Source: Peptococcaceae bacterium
Lineage (GTDB): Bacteria > Bacillota > DSM-12270 > Thermacetogeniales > Thermacetogeniaceae
Length of the DNA stretch: 20,619 nt
NCBI GenBank assembly: GCA_003132605.1
Contig: PKYJ01000163.1
Span: 1-20,619 of the forward strand
Direction of reading: 5' to 3'
Made by a program: the position numbers and the translations under genes. This document shows, in pieces, positions 1 through 6,608 of the stretch (positions are counted from its first letter, which is position 1; the number at the start of each line of letters is the position of its first letter). Below the pieces are notes generated by a model. It did not search any database, was not told where the DNA came from, and was given only the letters and a program-made list of their open reading frames with translations.

Positions 1-343
1 GGTCGAGGTCGTCGTGGACCCCCAGCAGGTCGGCCGCGGCCAGGTTGAAACGGCGCAGCAACGGCCGCACCGCCTGACCGCTCAGGTTCATGAAGGTCAG
101 CGGCTGTACCAACGCCACCGCGGCGCCTTCGACATCTGCAGCGCAGAAGCGCGCCATACCCCGGTTCGTGGTCCAGGCCGCATCCTTGATGCCCCTGGCG
201 GAAGCGATCCCGGCCACCACCCGGTAGCCGGCGTTGTGGCGGGTATTAGCATAGCTCGGCCCGGGGTTCCCCAGGCCGCAGATCATCTTCTCGATTGGCT
301 GCTGAGCGCCACGGGCGAACAGGCCACGCAGCCGCCCCAGCAT
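1..343 (-). CDS. pth: Peptidyl-tRNA hydrolase, N-terminal part (cut by window edge)
   Basis: Pth frees tRNA from prematurely released peptidyl-tRNA in the cytoplasm. About 114 N-terminal residues are visible and the gene runs off the left end. Reading the minus strand shows GLGNPGP at residues 23-29, TRHNAG with the family's catalytic His at about residue 37, the LVQPLTFMNLSG segment, and HDDLD just before the edge. The ATG (341-343) directly follows the TAG of the L25 gene with no intervening base, and a purine-rich GAAGAGGA ribosome site lies inside the L25 tail, so the two genes are probably translationally coupled. This start gives about 19 residues before the usual beginning; an internal in-frame ATG (284-286) would give the standard length. 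The ctc-pth pairing is classic in Firmicutes and supports the call. Confidence 0.93.
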   Translation of the reverse strand, partial: MLGRLRGLFARGAQQPIEKMICGLGNPGPSYANTRHNAGYRVVAGIASARGIKDAAWTTNRGMARFCAADVEGAAVALVQPLTFMNLSGQAVRPLLRRFNLAAADLLGVHDDLD

Positions 344-958
344 CTATTCCTCTTCCCCGGCAGGCTCCGCAGCCGTTTCCTCGCCCTCAGCCGGCTTCTC
401 CTCGACCGCCGGCGGCATCAACAGGACGATGATGCTGTCCGGTTCGGTGATGATCTTCAGATCGGGCGGAACCGTCAACTCACCCACGGTCAACTGGTCG
501 CCAATTTTCAGGCCGCTGATATCGGCGGTGATCATATCGGGCATCTGGGTCGGCAAGCAGGAAACGGTGACCTCCCGCAGCAGGTGCTGGAGGATGCCGC
601 CATCCTTGGCGCCGGGCGCCTCACCCACCAAGTGCAGCGGAATCTCCGTTTCAATCACCTCGGTCAGCGATACCTGGAGGAAATCGGCGTGCATGATGGT
701 CCGCCGTATCGGGTTGCGCTGGACCTCCCGGAGCATCACCGGGAAAGACTGGGTCTCCAGTTGTAGGTTGATCAGCGTGCTGCCGGTGCTGTGCGCAGCC
801 AGGATGTTGTGCAGATCCTTCTCCGGCATCGCGATCAGGACGTTGCCGGCATCCTTGCCGTAGACCACCGCAGGCAGCACCCCCCGGCGGCGCAGGGCCT
901 TGACGCTTCCCTTAGAACCGCGCGGCCTCACTTCAACGCGCAGGGCAATACTTTCCAT
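344..958 (-). CDS. ctc: 50S ribosomal protein L25, long Ctc/TL5 form
   Basis: This 204-residue protein matches the long L25 (Ctc/TL5) family, which binds 5S rRNA in the large ribosomal subunit; in B. subtilis Ctc is a general stress protein. The N-terminal L25 domain spans about residues 1-95 (LRRRGVLPAVVYGK, then VMLREVQRNPIRRTIMHADF). A beta-rich TL5-type C-terminal domain follows to about residue 183, then an acidic Glu/Ala-rich tail. The ATG at 956-958 is preceded by GGAGATGTATTGG, a reasonable ribosome site. It lies directly upstream of pth, as in other Firmicutes, but it is separated from prs by a block of coat-like, fusA and PRC-barrel genes. Confidence 0.93.
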   Translation of the reverse strand: MESIALRVEVRPRGSKGSVKALRRRGVLPAVVYGKDAGNVLIAMPEKDLHNILAAHSTGSTLINLQLETQSFPVMLREVQRNPIRRTIMHADFLQVSLTEVIETEIPLHLVGEAPGAKDGGILQHLLREVTVSCLPTQMPDMITADISGLKIGDQLTVGELTVPPDLKIITEPDSIIVLLMPPAVEEKPAEGEETAAEPAGEEE

Positions 959-1034
959 TCCAATACATCTCCTTCACCATCAACAGAATCGGGCGGGCAT
1001 AAATGAGGGTCCCCGTGGTGGGAATCCTTTCCCT

Positions 1035-1063
1035 AGTTTAGTCTGATCCTTGTGTAAAATCAA
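1035..1063 (-). promoter_or_regulatory. Candidate sigma-A promoter for ctc-pth
   Basis: On the minus strand TTGATT (1058-1063) is followed after exactly 17 bases by TAAACT (1035-1040). This gives a predicted transcript start near 1028 and a leader of about 70 bases before the L25 start. The match is moderate at both hexamers and is based on sequence alone. Confidence 0.5.
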
Positions 1064-1157
1064 GCCTGTGCTTCATTCTTTCTCACTCCGGTGAAAATTT
1101 CTTGAACAGGATTGGCTTCTGCCGTCTATCACGCCAGTTCGAGACCGCCTGACGGTC

Positions 1158-1184
1158 ACAAACGGGAACGATATACATATAATA
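1158..1184 (+). promoter_or_regulatory. Candidate sigma-K-type promoter of the coat-like gene
   Basis: AC at 1158-1159 is followed after 16 bases by CATATAATA (1176-1184). This fits the AC-N16/17-CATANNNTA pattern known for mother-cell sigma-K promoters. The predicted start near 1191 gives a leader of about 30 bases. The same bases contain TATAAT, so a sigma-A reading with a weak GTCACA -35 (17-base spacer) is also possible. An identical -10 nonamer precedes the SPOCS-LysM gene at 16186, which favours the sporulation reading. Confidence 0.5.
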
Positions 1185-1219
1185 GCATGGATTATATTTC
1201 CTGGAAAGGAGCTGTCAAG

Positions 1220-1864
1220 ATGTTCGCTCAACTATCGAGCTACAAAGGCGATCGAATCGTTGTCGAATTAGCCAACGGAAAACAGTTGGCGGGTGCCGTC
1301 ATAGAAGTTGACCAGAATTATCTACGCATGGAAACCGCTGAGGGAATCTGCGTCGTTCTTATTTCAGCAATCCAGGTCATCTGGGAAAAGACGGGTGATT
1401 CTCCGGCCGAAGAGATTGCCTACCAGTCCATGGCTGTTCAGGATAAAAAAATACAACCCGATCTCGAACAGATGTGCACTCTGATGCATGCCCGTCCATG
1501 TACCATGGCGTTCTCTCAGCCCTGCACCCAGGCCTATGCCCAGCCGTGCTACCAGATGTTCGGCCAGCAGCCGTGCTACCAGATGTTCGGCCATCCCTGT
1601 CCCCAGGCCTATGCCCAGAACTGTCCCCAGGCGTTCGCGCCCCAACCATACGAAGACCCATGCTACCACCGGTTTGGACACTTCGGACGCCCCTGCTATG
1701 GATTATTCGGCGGCTTTCCTTTTCCACATCCCTACCCCTATCCGCCCTACCCCTATCCACCCTATCCCTACCCGCCCTACCCCTATCCCTATAATGAACA
1801 GGCGGATGAAGCGGCCCAGCAAACGCAGGTCAAGACCGAGATTGACAAAGAAGCGCAGAAATAG
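1220..1864 (+). CDS. LSm-like N-terminus plus Cys/Tyr/Pro-rich repeats; probable spore coat-type protein
   Basis: The chosen ATG has AAAGGAG eight bases upstream, giving 214 residues; the frame is open further upstream but no ribosome site supports a longer form. Residues 1-57 look like a small beta-barrel of the LSm/YuzF-like kind (GDRIVVELANGKQLAG, LRMETAEGICVVLISAIQVIW). Residues 86-165 carry repeated Pro-Cys units, with PCYQMFG twice, PCPQAYAQ and PCYGLFGG. Residues 169-191 are a PPYPY tandem run, and the tail is Gln/Glu/Lys-rich. Cys- and Tyr-rich low-complexity proteins with such an N-terminus are common in spore coats, where Cys and Tyr can be cross-linked; that role is inferred. A sigma-K-like promoter lies just upstream. 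It is convergent with fusA, sharing a hairpin terminator. No signal peptide is visible. Confidence 0.75.
   Translation: MFAQLSSYKGDRIVVELANGKQLAGAVIEVDQNYLRMETAEGICVVLISAIQVIWEKTGDSPAEEIAYQSMAVQDKKIQPDLEQMCTLMHARPCTMAFSQPCTQAYAQPCYQMFGQQPCYQMFGHPCPQAYAQNCPQAFAPQPYEDPCYHRFGHFGRPCYGLFGGFPFPHPYPYPPYPYPPYPYPPYPYPYNEQADEAAQQTQVKTEIDKEAQK
1541..1593 (+). repeat. Direct repeat of 26 bases in the coat-like gene
   Basis: Bases 1541-1566 and 1568-1593 are identical 26-mers with a period of 27, encoding PCYQMFG-type units. The repeat is in frame with the coat-like gene, so unit gain or loss would preserve the reading frame. Confidence 0.85.
1724..1794 (+). repeat. Tandem PPYPY-coding microsatellite
   Basis: A pyrimidine-rich run of about 15-base units (CCCTACCCCTATCCG and close variants) encodes consecutive Pro-Tyr motifs near the C-terminus of the coat-like protein. 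Units differ mostly at third codon positions. It is in frame, so slippage in steps of one unit would change only the repeat length. Confidence 0.8.
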
Positions 1865-1911
1865 CGCCACCAGCAAGAAGATTCTTACTGCCATGCTCCA
1901 TTTTTTACTGA

Positions 1912-1944
1912 AGAAACCCCAGAATTTATTTTTCTGGGGTTTCT
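1912..1944. terminator. Shared hairpin terminator between the coat-like gene and fusA
   Basis: A perfect 13-base inverted repeat, AGAAACCCCAGAA (1912-1924) and TTCTGGGGTTTCT (1932-1944), encloses a 7-base loop. It lies 48 bases after the coat-like stop and 55 bases after the fusA stop on the opposite strand. The T-run after the stem is short in either direction, so efficiency is uncertain. Confidence 0.65.
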
Positions 1945-1999
1945 GAGGTCATCTGTGGAAAGTCGTCCGGGTACGCTGATATCAGTTTTCAGACTGTCT

Positions 2000-4078
2000 T
2001 CAGGCGATCTTGCTGCCCGGCCTGGTCAGTTCCTCCACGATGTGGGCCGGCGCCTGGTCATAGTGGGAGAACTGCATGGTGTGGTTGCCGCGGCCCTGGG
2101 TGATGGAGCGCAGGGTAGTGGCGTAGCCGAACATCAACTCCAGCGGCGCCAGGCCGCGGATGATCTGCAGGCCGTTCTGCTGCTCGGTCTCCTCGATCTT
2201 GCCGCGCCGGGAGTTGAAGTCGCCGATCGCGTCTCCCATGTACTCCTGGGGCACGACCACCTCGATCTTCATCACCGGCTCCAGGATCACCGGACGGGCC
2301 TTGGATGCGGCGTTGTGAAAGGCCATGGAGGCGGCCAGCTTGAAAGCGATCTCCGAGGAGTCCACATCATGGTAGGAACCGTCGGTGACGGTAGCCTGGA
2401 TATCCATCATCGGACTGCCGCTCACCAGTCCCTTCTGCATGGCCTCCCGGATGCCGGCGTCGATGGCCGACATATATTCCTTAGGAATCGACCCACCGGT
2501 GGTCTTGTCGACGAACTTGTAGCCCTCACCGGTTGCCAGGGGTTCCAGTTCCAGCACCACGTGGCCGTACTGCCCGTGGCCGCCGCTCTGCTTGACGAAC
2601 TTGCCCTCGGCCTTGGCTGACCGGGTGATGGTCTCCTTGTAGGCGACCTGGGGCTGGCCGATCACGGCGTTGACGTTGAACTCACGCTGCAACCGGTCGA
2701 TAATTATTTCCAAGTGCAGTTCGCCCATGCCGGAGATCAGGGTCTGCCCGGTTTCCGCATCCACGCGGATGCGGAAGGTCGGGTCCTCCTCCGCCAGCCG
2801 GTGCAGGGCGATGCCCAGCCGGTCCTGGTCCTCCTTGGTCTTGGGCTCGATGGCGCTGGAGATCACCGGCTCCGAGAACTCCATCTGCTTCATCAGCAGT
2901 GGGTGGTCCTCGCCGCACAGGGTGTCTCCGGTCGCCGATTCCTTGAGCCCGATGATGGCCGGGATCTCGCCGGCATAGGCCGCAGAGATGTCCTTGCGGC
3001 AGTTGGCGTGCATCTTCACCAGCCGCCCGATGCGCTCCCGGCACATCTTGGTGGCGTTGTAGACGGTCTTGCCGGCTTCCAGGGAGCCGGAGTAGATCCT
3101 GATAAATGACAGTTTCCCGTACGGGTCAGTCTGGATCTTGAACACCATGGCCAGCAGCGGCGCCTCATCGTCTGCGGCGGAGATCATGATCTCTCCGCTA
3201 TCCGGGTTGGTCACCGTGACTGCGGGCATATCCAGCGGCGAGGGCAGGTAGTCCACCACCGCGTCCAGCAGTAGCTGCACGCCCTTGTTGCGCTTGGAGG
3301 AGCCGCACAGCACCGGCACGATCTGCCGGGTCACAGTGCCCTTGCGGATGGCGGCTATGATCTCCTCCTCGGTGATCGGTTCACCGCTCAGGTATTTCTC
3401 CATCAGGCGGTCGTCAACTTCGGACAGGGTCTCCAGCAGGTGCTCACGGTAGAGCCGTTTCTGCTCCCGCAGTTCCTCCGGAGTCTCCGATTCCTCAATG
3501 ATCTCGCCCAGGTTATCCTTGTAGTAGATGGCCTTGTCCCGGACCAGGTCGATCATGCCCCGGAAGCCATCCTCGCTCCCGATAGGGATCTGCACCGGAA
3601 CCGCCTTTACATGGAGACGGTCGCAGATCATCGCCAGCGACCGGTAAAAATCCGCTCCGATGCGGTCCATCTTGTTCAGGTAGGCGATGCGCGGGATGCC
3701 GTGGGTGTCGGCGTGCCGCCAGACCGTTTCCGACTGGGGCTCCACGCCCGCCACCGCATCGAAGACCGCGACGGCGCCGTCCAGCACCCGCAGGCAGCGC
3801 TCCACCTCTACGGTGAAGTCCACGTGGCCAGGGGTGTCGATCAGGTTGATCTGGCAGTCCCGCCAGACACAACTGATGGCGGCGGAGGTGATGGTGATCC
3901 CCCGCTCCTGCTCCTGTACCCGCCAGTCCATGGTGGCCGCACCGTCGTCCACCTCGCCCATCCGGTGCGTCAGCCCGGTGTAGTAGAGGATGCGCTCGGT
4001 GGTCGTGGTCTTTCCGGCGTCGATGTGCGCCATGATGCCGATATTGCGAATCTTATCCATTTGGTATTCGCGTGCCAT
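2000..4078 (-). CDS. fusA: Translation elongation factor G (stand-alone copy)
   Basis: EF-G is the GTPase that drives ribosomal translocation. The protein has 692 residues, the usual length, when the ATG at 4076-4078 is used; AGAGGTG lies six bases before it. A GTG nine bases further upstream is less likely. GTPase motifs are complete: AHIDAGKT (17-24), RGITI (59-63), DTPGHVD (81-87), NKMD (135-138) and a G5 region reading GSSKRNKG where GSAFKNKG is typical. Domains III-V follow, with GMGELHLEII, SGGHGQYGH, DGSYHDVDSSEIAFK and GDFNSRRGKI. It has no rpsL, rpsG or tuf neighbours, so it is not in the str operon and may be a second EF-G gene; one window cannot show whether another exists. It ends convergently with the coat-like gene. 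Confidence 0.93.
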   Translation of the reverse strand: MAREYQMDKIRNIGIMAHIDAGKTTTTERILYYTGLTHRMGEVDDGAATMDWRVQEQERGITITSAAISCVWRDCQINLIDTPGHVDFTVEVERCLRVLDGAVAVFDAVAGVEPQSETVWRHADTHGIPRIAYLNKMDRIGADFYRSLAMICDRLHVKAVPVQIPIGSEDGFRGMIDLVRDKAIYYKDNLGEIIEESETPEELREQKRLYREHLLETLSEVDDRLMEKYLSGEPITEEEIIAAIRKGTVTRQIVPVLCGSSKRNKGVQLLLDAVVDYLPSPLDMPAVTVTNPDSGEIMISAADDEAPLLAMVFKIQTDPYGKLSFIRIYSGSLEAGKTVYNATKMCRERIGRLVKMHANCRKDISAAYAGEIPAIIGLKESATGDTLCGEDHPLLMKQMEFSEPVISSAIEPKTKEDQDRLGIALHRLAEEDPTFRIRVDAETGQTLISGMGELHLEIIIDRLQREFNVNAVIGQPQVAYKETITRSAKAEGKFVKQSGGHGQYGHVVLELEPLATGEGYKFVDKTTGGSIPKEYMSAIDAGIREAMQKGLVSGSPMMDIQATVTDGSYHDVDSSEIAFKLAASMAFHNAASKARPVILEPVMKIEVVVPQEYMGDAIGDFNSRRGKIEETEQQNGLQIIRGLAPLELMFGYATTLRSITQGRGNHTMQFSHYDQAPAHIVEELTRPGSKIA

Positions 4079-4226
4079 GCTGTTCACCTCTTGCTTGCAG
4101 TGCGCCTCTCGACCCTCTCGCAGGCCTCCGGCGTTTCTGTCGTATTTGATCCGGAATTTGGCTGTCCTTTTGCCTTTCTCCGGCTCCTATTCTGCCCCCT
4201 GTGGGCGCCCCGGGTGTTTTGACAGA

Positions 4227-4353
4227 TGACTACCCGCTCTAATTTCCCCGCTTCTTTGAAGCGGTGGGATAAGAGCAGCTGTCACTGCATTAACGATTTC
4301 TAAGGCTTCAGTGGGGTCCATTATACCCCACTGAAGCCAAGAACTCGTTGAAC
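4227..4353 (-). repeat. Mobile-element-like terminal repeat, fuller copy
   Basis: Read on the minus strand, this block starts with GTTCAACGAGTTCTTGG and CTTCAGTGGGG, passes through two hairpins (14-base stem 4304-4317/4325-4338; 7-base stem 4248-4254/4258-4264), and ends with ATTAGAGCGGGTAGTCA (4227-4243). Its first 28 bases and last 17 bases recur at 20573-20619 with 26/28 and 17/17 identity. Subterminal hairpins with a conserved end resemble IS200/IS605-type right ends or non-autonomous derivatives; that assignment is inferred. Confidence 0.6.
4304..4338. repeat. Perfect 14-base inverted repeat
   Basis: GGCTTCAGTGGGGT (4304-4317) pairs perfectly with ACCCCACTGAAGCC (4325-4338) around a 7-base loop. 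It lies far from the ends of both flanking genes and no T-run follows, so it is better explained as part of the repeated element than as a terminator. Confidence 0.8.
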
Positions 4354-4740
4354 CGGGGTAAAGATTATGTAAAGTTTGTGTTGACATTTGGAGTGTTGCA
4401 GCAACAGCTTCCTGCATTTAAGACCGGTCGGGACAGGCAAAATAAAAAAAGCGCTGTTTGGCGCCGCCTGGTTTGCTCTCATTTGGCTGACCATGCTTGA
4501 TCCTTCACCTGACCGCTGTGCAACGAATAGCCGTAAACCACAACACACTCCATATTATAACCCGAAGACAGGCCATTATGCAATAGCCAATCTGAAAATA
4601 ATTAGCAGGATATGAAATTATTTATCGGTATTATCCTCTACGCATGGAGCACTGACCCCGAACAAAAGATGTGCATAGAGCGGCAGCCGGGCCAATATAT
4701 TTTATAAGGTTACCCCTGTCAAGAAAAGGGAGGTTATTAT

Positions 4741-5475
4741 ATGCGCAAAAGCCATCAGTTCAAGTCGCTATCCGTCATCAGCCTGGACGAGGGGCGGGAG
4801 ATCGGGCGCATCCGGGACCTGGTGATCAACCCCCAGACCTCGGAGGTGGCGGCGATCATCGTGCAGCGCCGCGGCCTGTTCGGGGAGCAGAAGGTGATCC
4901 CCTTCGCCCGGGTGGTCAGCGTGGGCAACAATGCCCTGACCGTACAGAAGATTGCCAACGCCGAAAGGATCACCAGCCTGCCCCAGATCCTCGGTCTGAT
5001 CAAGGAAGATGTGCGCCTCAAGGGAGTGCGGGTGATCTCCGAGGGTGGCGCCGCCCTCGGCCACGTGGAGGAGTTTTACGTGGACACGACGACCGGCAAG
5101 ATCACCGCCTTCGAGGTGAGCGGCGCTCCCGGGGAGGGCTTCCTGAAGGGGAAGGCCATACTGCCAGCCGGGGAGGTGCGCACCATCGGGAAGGACATCC
5201 TGATCGTGCGGAACGGGGCCGAGGAGAGCCTGACCCGCAGTGAGAGCAAGTTGGCCGAAAGCATGAAGAGCCTGAAGGATGGCACCAACCGCCTGGTTCA
5301 AAAGGTGCGGGACATCCACATCCCGGGCGAGGAGAAAGAAGAACCTTCAGAGTCTGCAACCCAGGCGCCGCTTGAACCCGGCGGTGCCATGTCCGGTGGA
5401 CATGGCGCGGAACCAGAACCGCCCCAGAACGTGCAGAACGGCACAGCCAGAGAGGCCGGGCCGCCGGAAAAATAA
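4741..5475 (+). CDS. Double PRC-barrel domain protein with Pro/Glu-rich tail
   Basis: The 244-residue product has two PRC-barrel-type beta domains. The first spans about residues 5-75 (LDEGREIGRIRDLVIN, then GLFGEQKVIPFARVVSVG). The second spans about 88-160 (LKGVRVISEGGAALGHVEEF, then KGKAILPAGEVRTIGKDILIV). A charged segment and a disordered Pro/Glu/Gly-rich tail follow. The domain takes its name from the photosynthetic reaction centre H subunit and also occurs in RimM and in small sporulation-linked YlmC/YmxH proteins, but no specific function can be assigned here. AAGGGAGG lies seven bases before the ATG. There is no signal peptide or membrane segment, so it is probably cytoplasmic. It is convergent with prs, and no clear terminator was found in the 95 bases between them. 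Confidence 0.85.
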   Translation: MRKSHQFKSLSVISLDEGREIGRIRDLVINPQTSEVAAIIVQRRGLFGEQKVIPFARVVSVGNNALTVQKIANAERITSLPQILGLIKEDVRLKGVRVISEGGAALGHVEEFYVDTTTGKITAFEVSGAPGEGFLKGKAILPAGEVRTIGKDILIVRNGAEESLTRSESKLAESMKSLKDGTNRLVQKVRDIHIPGEEKEEPSESATQAPLEPGGAMSGGHGAEPEPPQNVQNGTAREAGPPEK

Positions 5476-5570
5476 AAGCCACGGATGTTGTCCGGAGCGA
5501 ACTCGACTTTGCATAGCAACGGTATTGCCGGTTGGCGCGCCCTGAGTACCGGAGAGCCACAGGCACGGGA

Positions 5571-6509
5571 TCACTCGAATAGCTTGCTGACGGACAGGTC
5601 TTCGTGGATCCTGATGATCGCCTCGCCCAGCAGCGGCGCCACGGTCAGCACCTTGACCTTGGAGAAGGGCTGAACGGGGATGGTGTTGGTGACCACCACC
5701 TCTTTCAGCGGTGAGGCCTCGAGGCGCTCCTTGGCCGGCTCCGAGAAGACCGGATGGGTGCAGCAGGCGTAGACCTCCTTCGCCCCGTGCTCCAGCAGGG
5801 CCTCTGCTCCCTGGGCGATAGTTCCGGCGGTATCGATCAGGTCATCCACGATGATAGCGGTCCGGCCATTCACCTCGCCGATGATGTTCATGATCTCGGA
5901 GACGTTGGGCGTAGGCCGGCGCTTGTCGATGATGGCGATGGAAGCCCCCATCCGGTTGGCAAAATCCCGGGCGCGGGTCACGCCTCCAACATCCGGGGAG
6001 ACCACCACCACTCTGCCCAGGTCGAGTCCCTTAAAATATTCGGCCAGAATCGGCACCGCCGGCAGGTGGTCCACCGGAATGTCGAAGAAGCCCTGGATCT
6101 GCCCGGCATGCAAGTCCATGGTGACCACGCGGGACGCTCCCCCGGCGGTGATCAGGTTGGCCAGCAGCTTGGCGGTGATCGGCACCCGAGCCTTCAGCTT
6201 GCGGTCCTGGCGGGCGTAGCCGTAGTAAGGAAGGACGGCGGTGATACGCCGCGCCGAGGCCCGGCGCAGGGCGTCCATCATGATCAGCAACTCCATGACA
6301 TTCTCATTGGCCGGATAGCAGGTGGACTGGATCAGGAAGATATCTGCCCCCCGAACGCTCTCCTCGATGCTGACGTTGATCTCGCCGTCGCAGAAGCGGC
6401 CGACCTTGATGTTGCCCGGAGCGATGCCCAGATAGTCGGTGATCTCCAGGGCCAGCTCCGGGTTGGCATTACCCGTAAAGATCTTGAGTTTCTTGGCGTA
6501 CAGAATCAC
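5571..6509 (-). CDS. prs: Ribose-phosphate pyrophosphokinase (PRPP synthetase)
   Basis: Prs makes PRPP from ribose 5-phosphate and ATP, feeding purine, pyrimidine, histidine, tryptophan and NAD synthesis. The 312-residue length is typical of class I enzymes. Visible motifs are the ATP-binding YYGYARQDRK (96-104), MDLHAGQIQGFFDIPVDHL (131-149) with the conserved His, KRRP (196-199), and the PRPP loop VDDLIDTAGT (221-230). The start is GTG with GAGGGGG upstream; no ATG near the N-terminus fits better. It lies 99 bases downstream of glmU on the same strand, an arrangement conserved in Firmicutes and consistent with co-transcription. Confidence 0.96.
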   Translation of the reverse strand: MILYAKKLKIFTGNANPELALEITDYLGIAPGNIKVGRFCDGEINVSIEESVRGADIFLIQSTCYPANENVMELLIMMDALRRASARRITAVLPYYGYARQDRKLKARVPITAKLLANLITAGGASRVVTMDLHAGQIQGFFDIPVDHLPAVPILAEYFKGLDLGRVVVVSPDVGGVTRARDFANRMGASIAIIDKRRPTPNVSEIMNIIGEVNGRTAIIVDDLIDTAGTIAQGAEALLEHGAKEVYACCTHPVFSEPAKERLEASPLKEVVVTNTIPVQPFSKVKVLTVAPLLGEAIIRIHEDLSVSKLFE

Positions 6510-6608
6510 TTCCGTCCCCCTCTTGTGCCTCTCCGGGTACCCCCAGATTTACTCATCCCGTTTCAAACCCTTTCAACAGGCGTCAGATGCCGATCGTTAA
6601 AATGTTTT

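Larger units (their letters stand above)
4079..4740. other. Long intergenic region with element remnants
   Basis: No convincing gene is visible in these 660 bases. The stretch holds two strong inverted repeats (4248-4264 and 4304-4338), a 17-base terminal motif (4227-4243) and a 28-base block (4326-4353) that recur at the right end of the window. There is also a short palindrome TGTTGCAGCAACA (about 4394-4406) and an AT-rich stretch before the PRC-barrel gene. Short open frames on both strands between 4320 and 4615 lack ribosome sites and family features. The region looks like a decayed mobile or repetitive element beside the fusA leader. Confidence 0.6.

Noticed and set aside
1724..1794. CRISPR-like array in the Pro/Tyr region
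   Set aside because: The repeats are contiguous, in frame and without spacers; it is a protein-coding microsatellite.
3440..4222. Plus-strand open frame of 260 codons
   Set aside because: It is antisense to the GTPase domain of EF-G and has no family features.
4321..4548. Minus-strand frame as a TnpB C-terminal fragment
   Set aside because: The paired Cys zinc motif and conserved TnpB residues are not visible, so the protein assignment was dropped although the element-end-like repeat nearby was kept.
4388..4615. Possible small gene on the plus strand before the PRC-barrel gene
   Set aside because: It starts with TTG without a ribosome site and shows no family features or gene-like composition.
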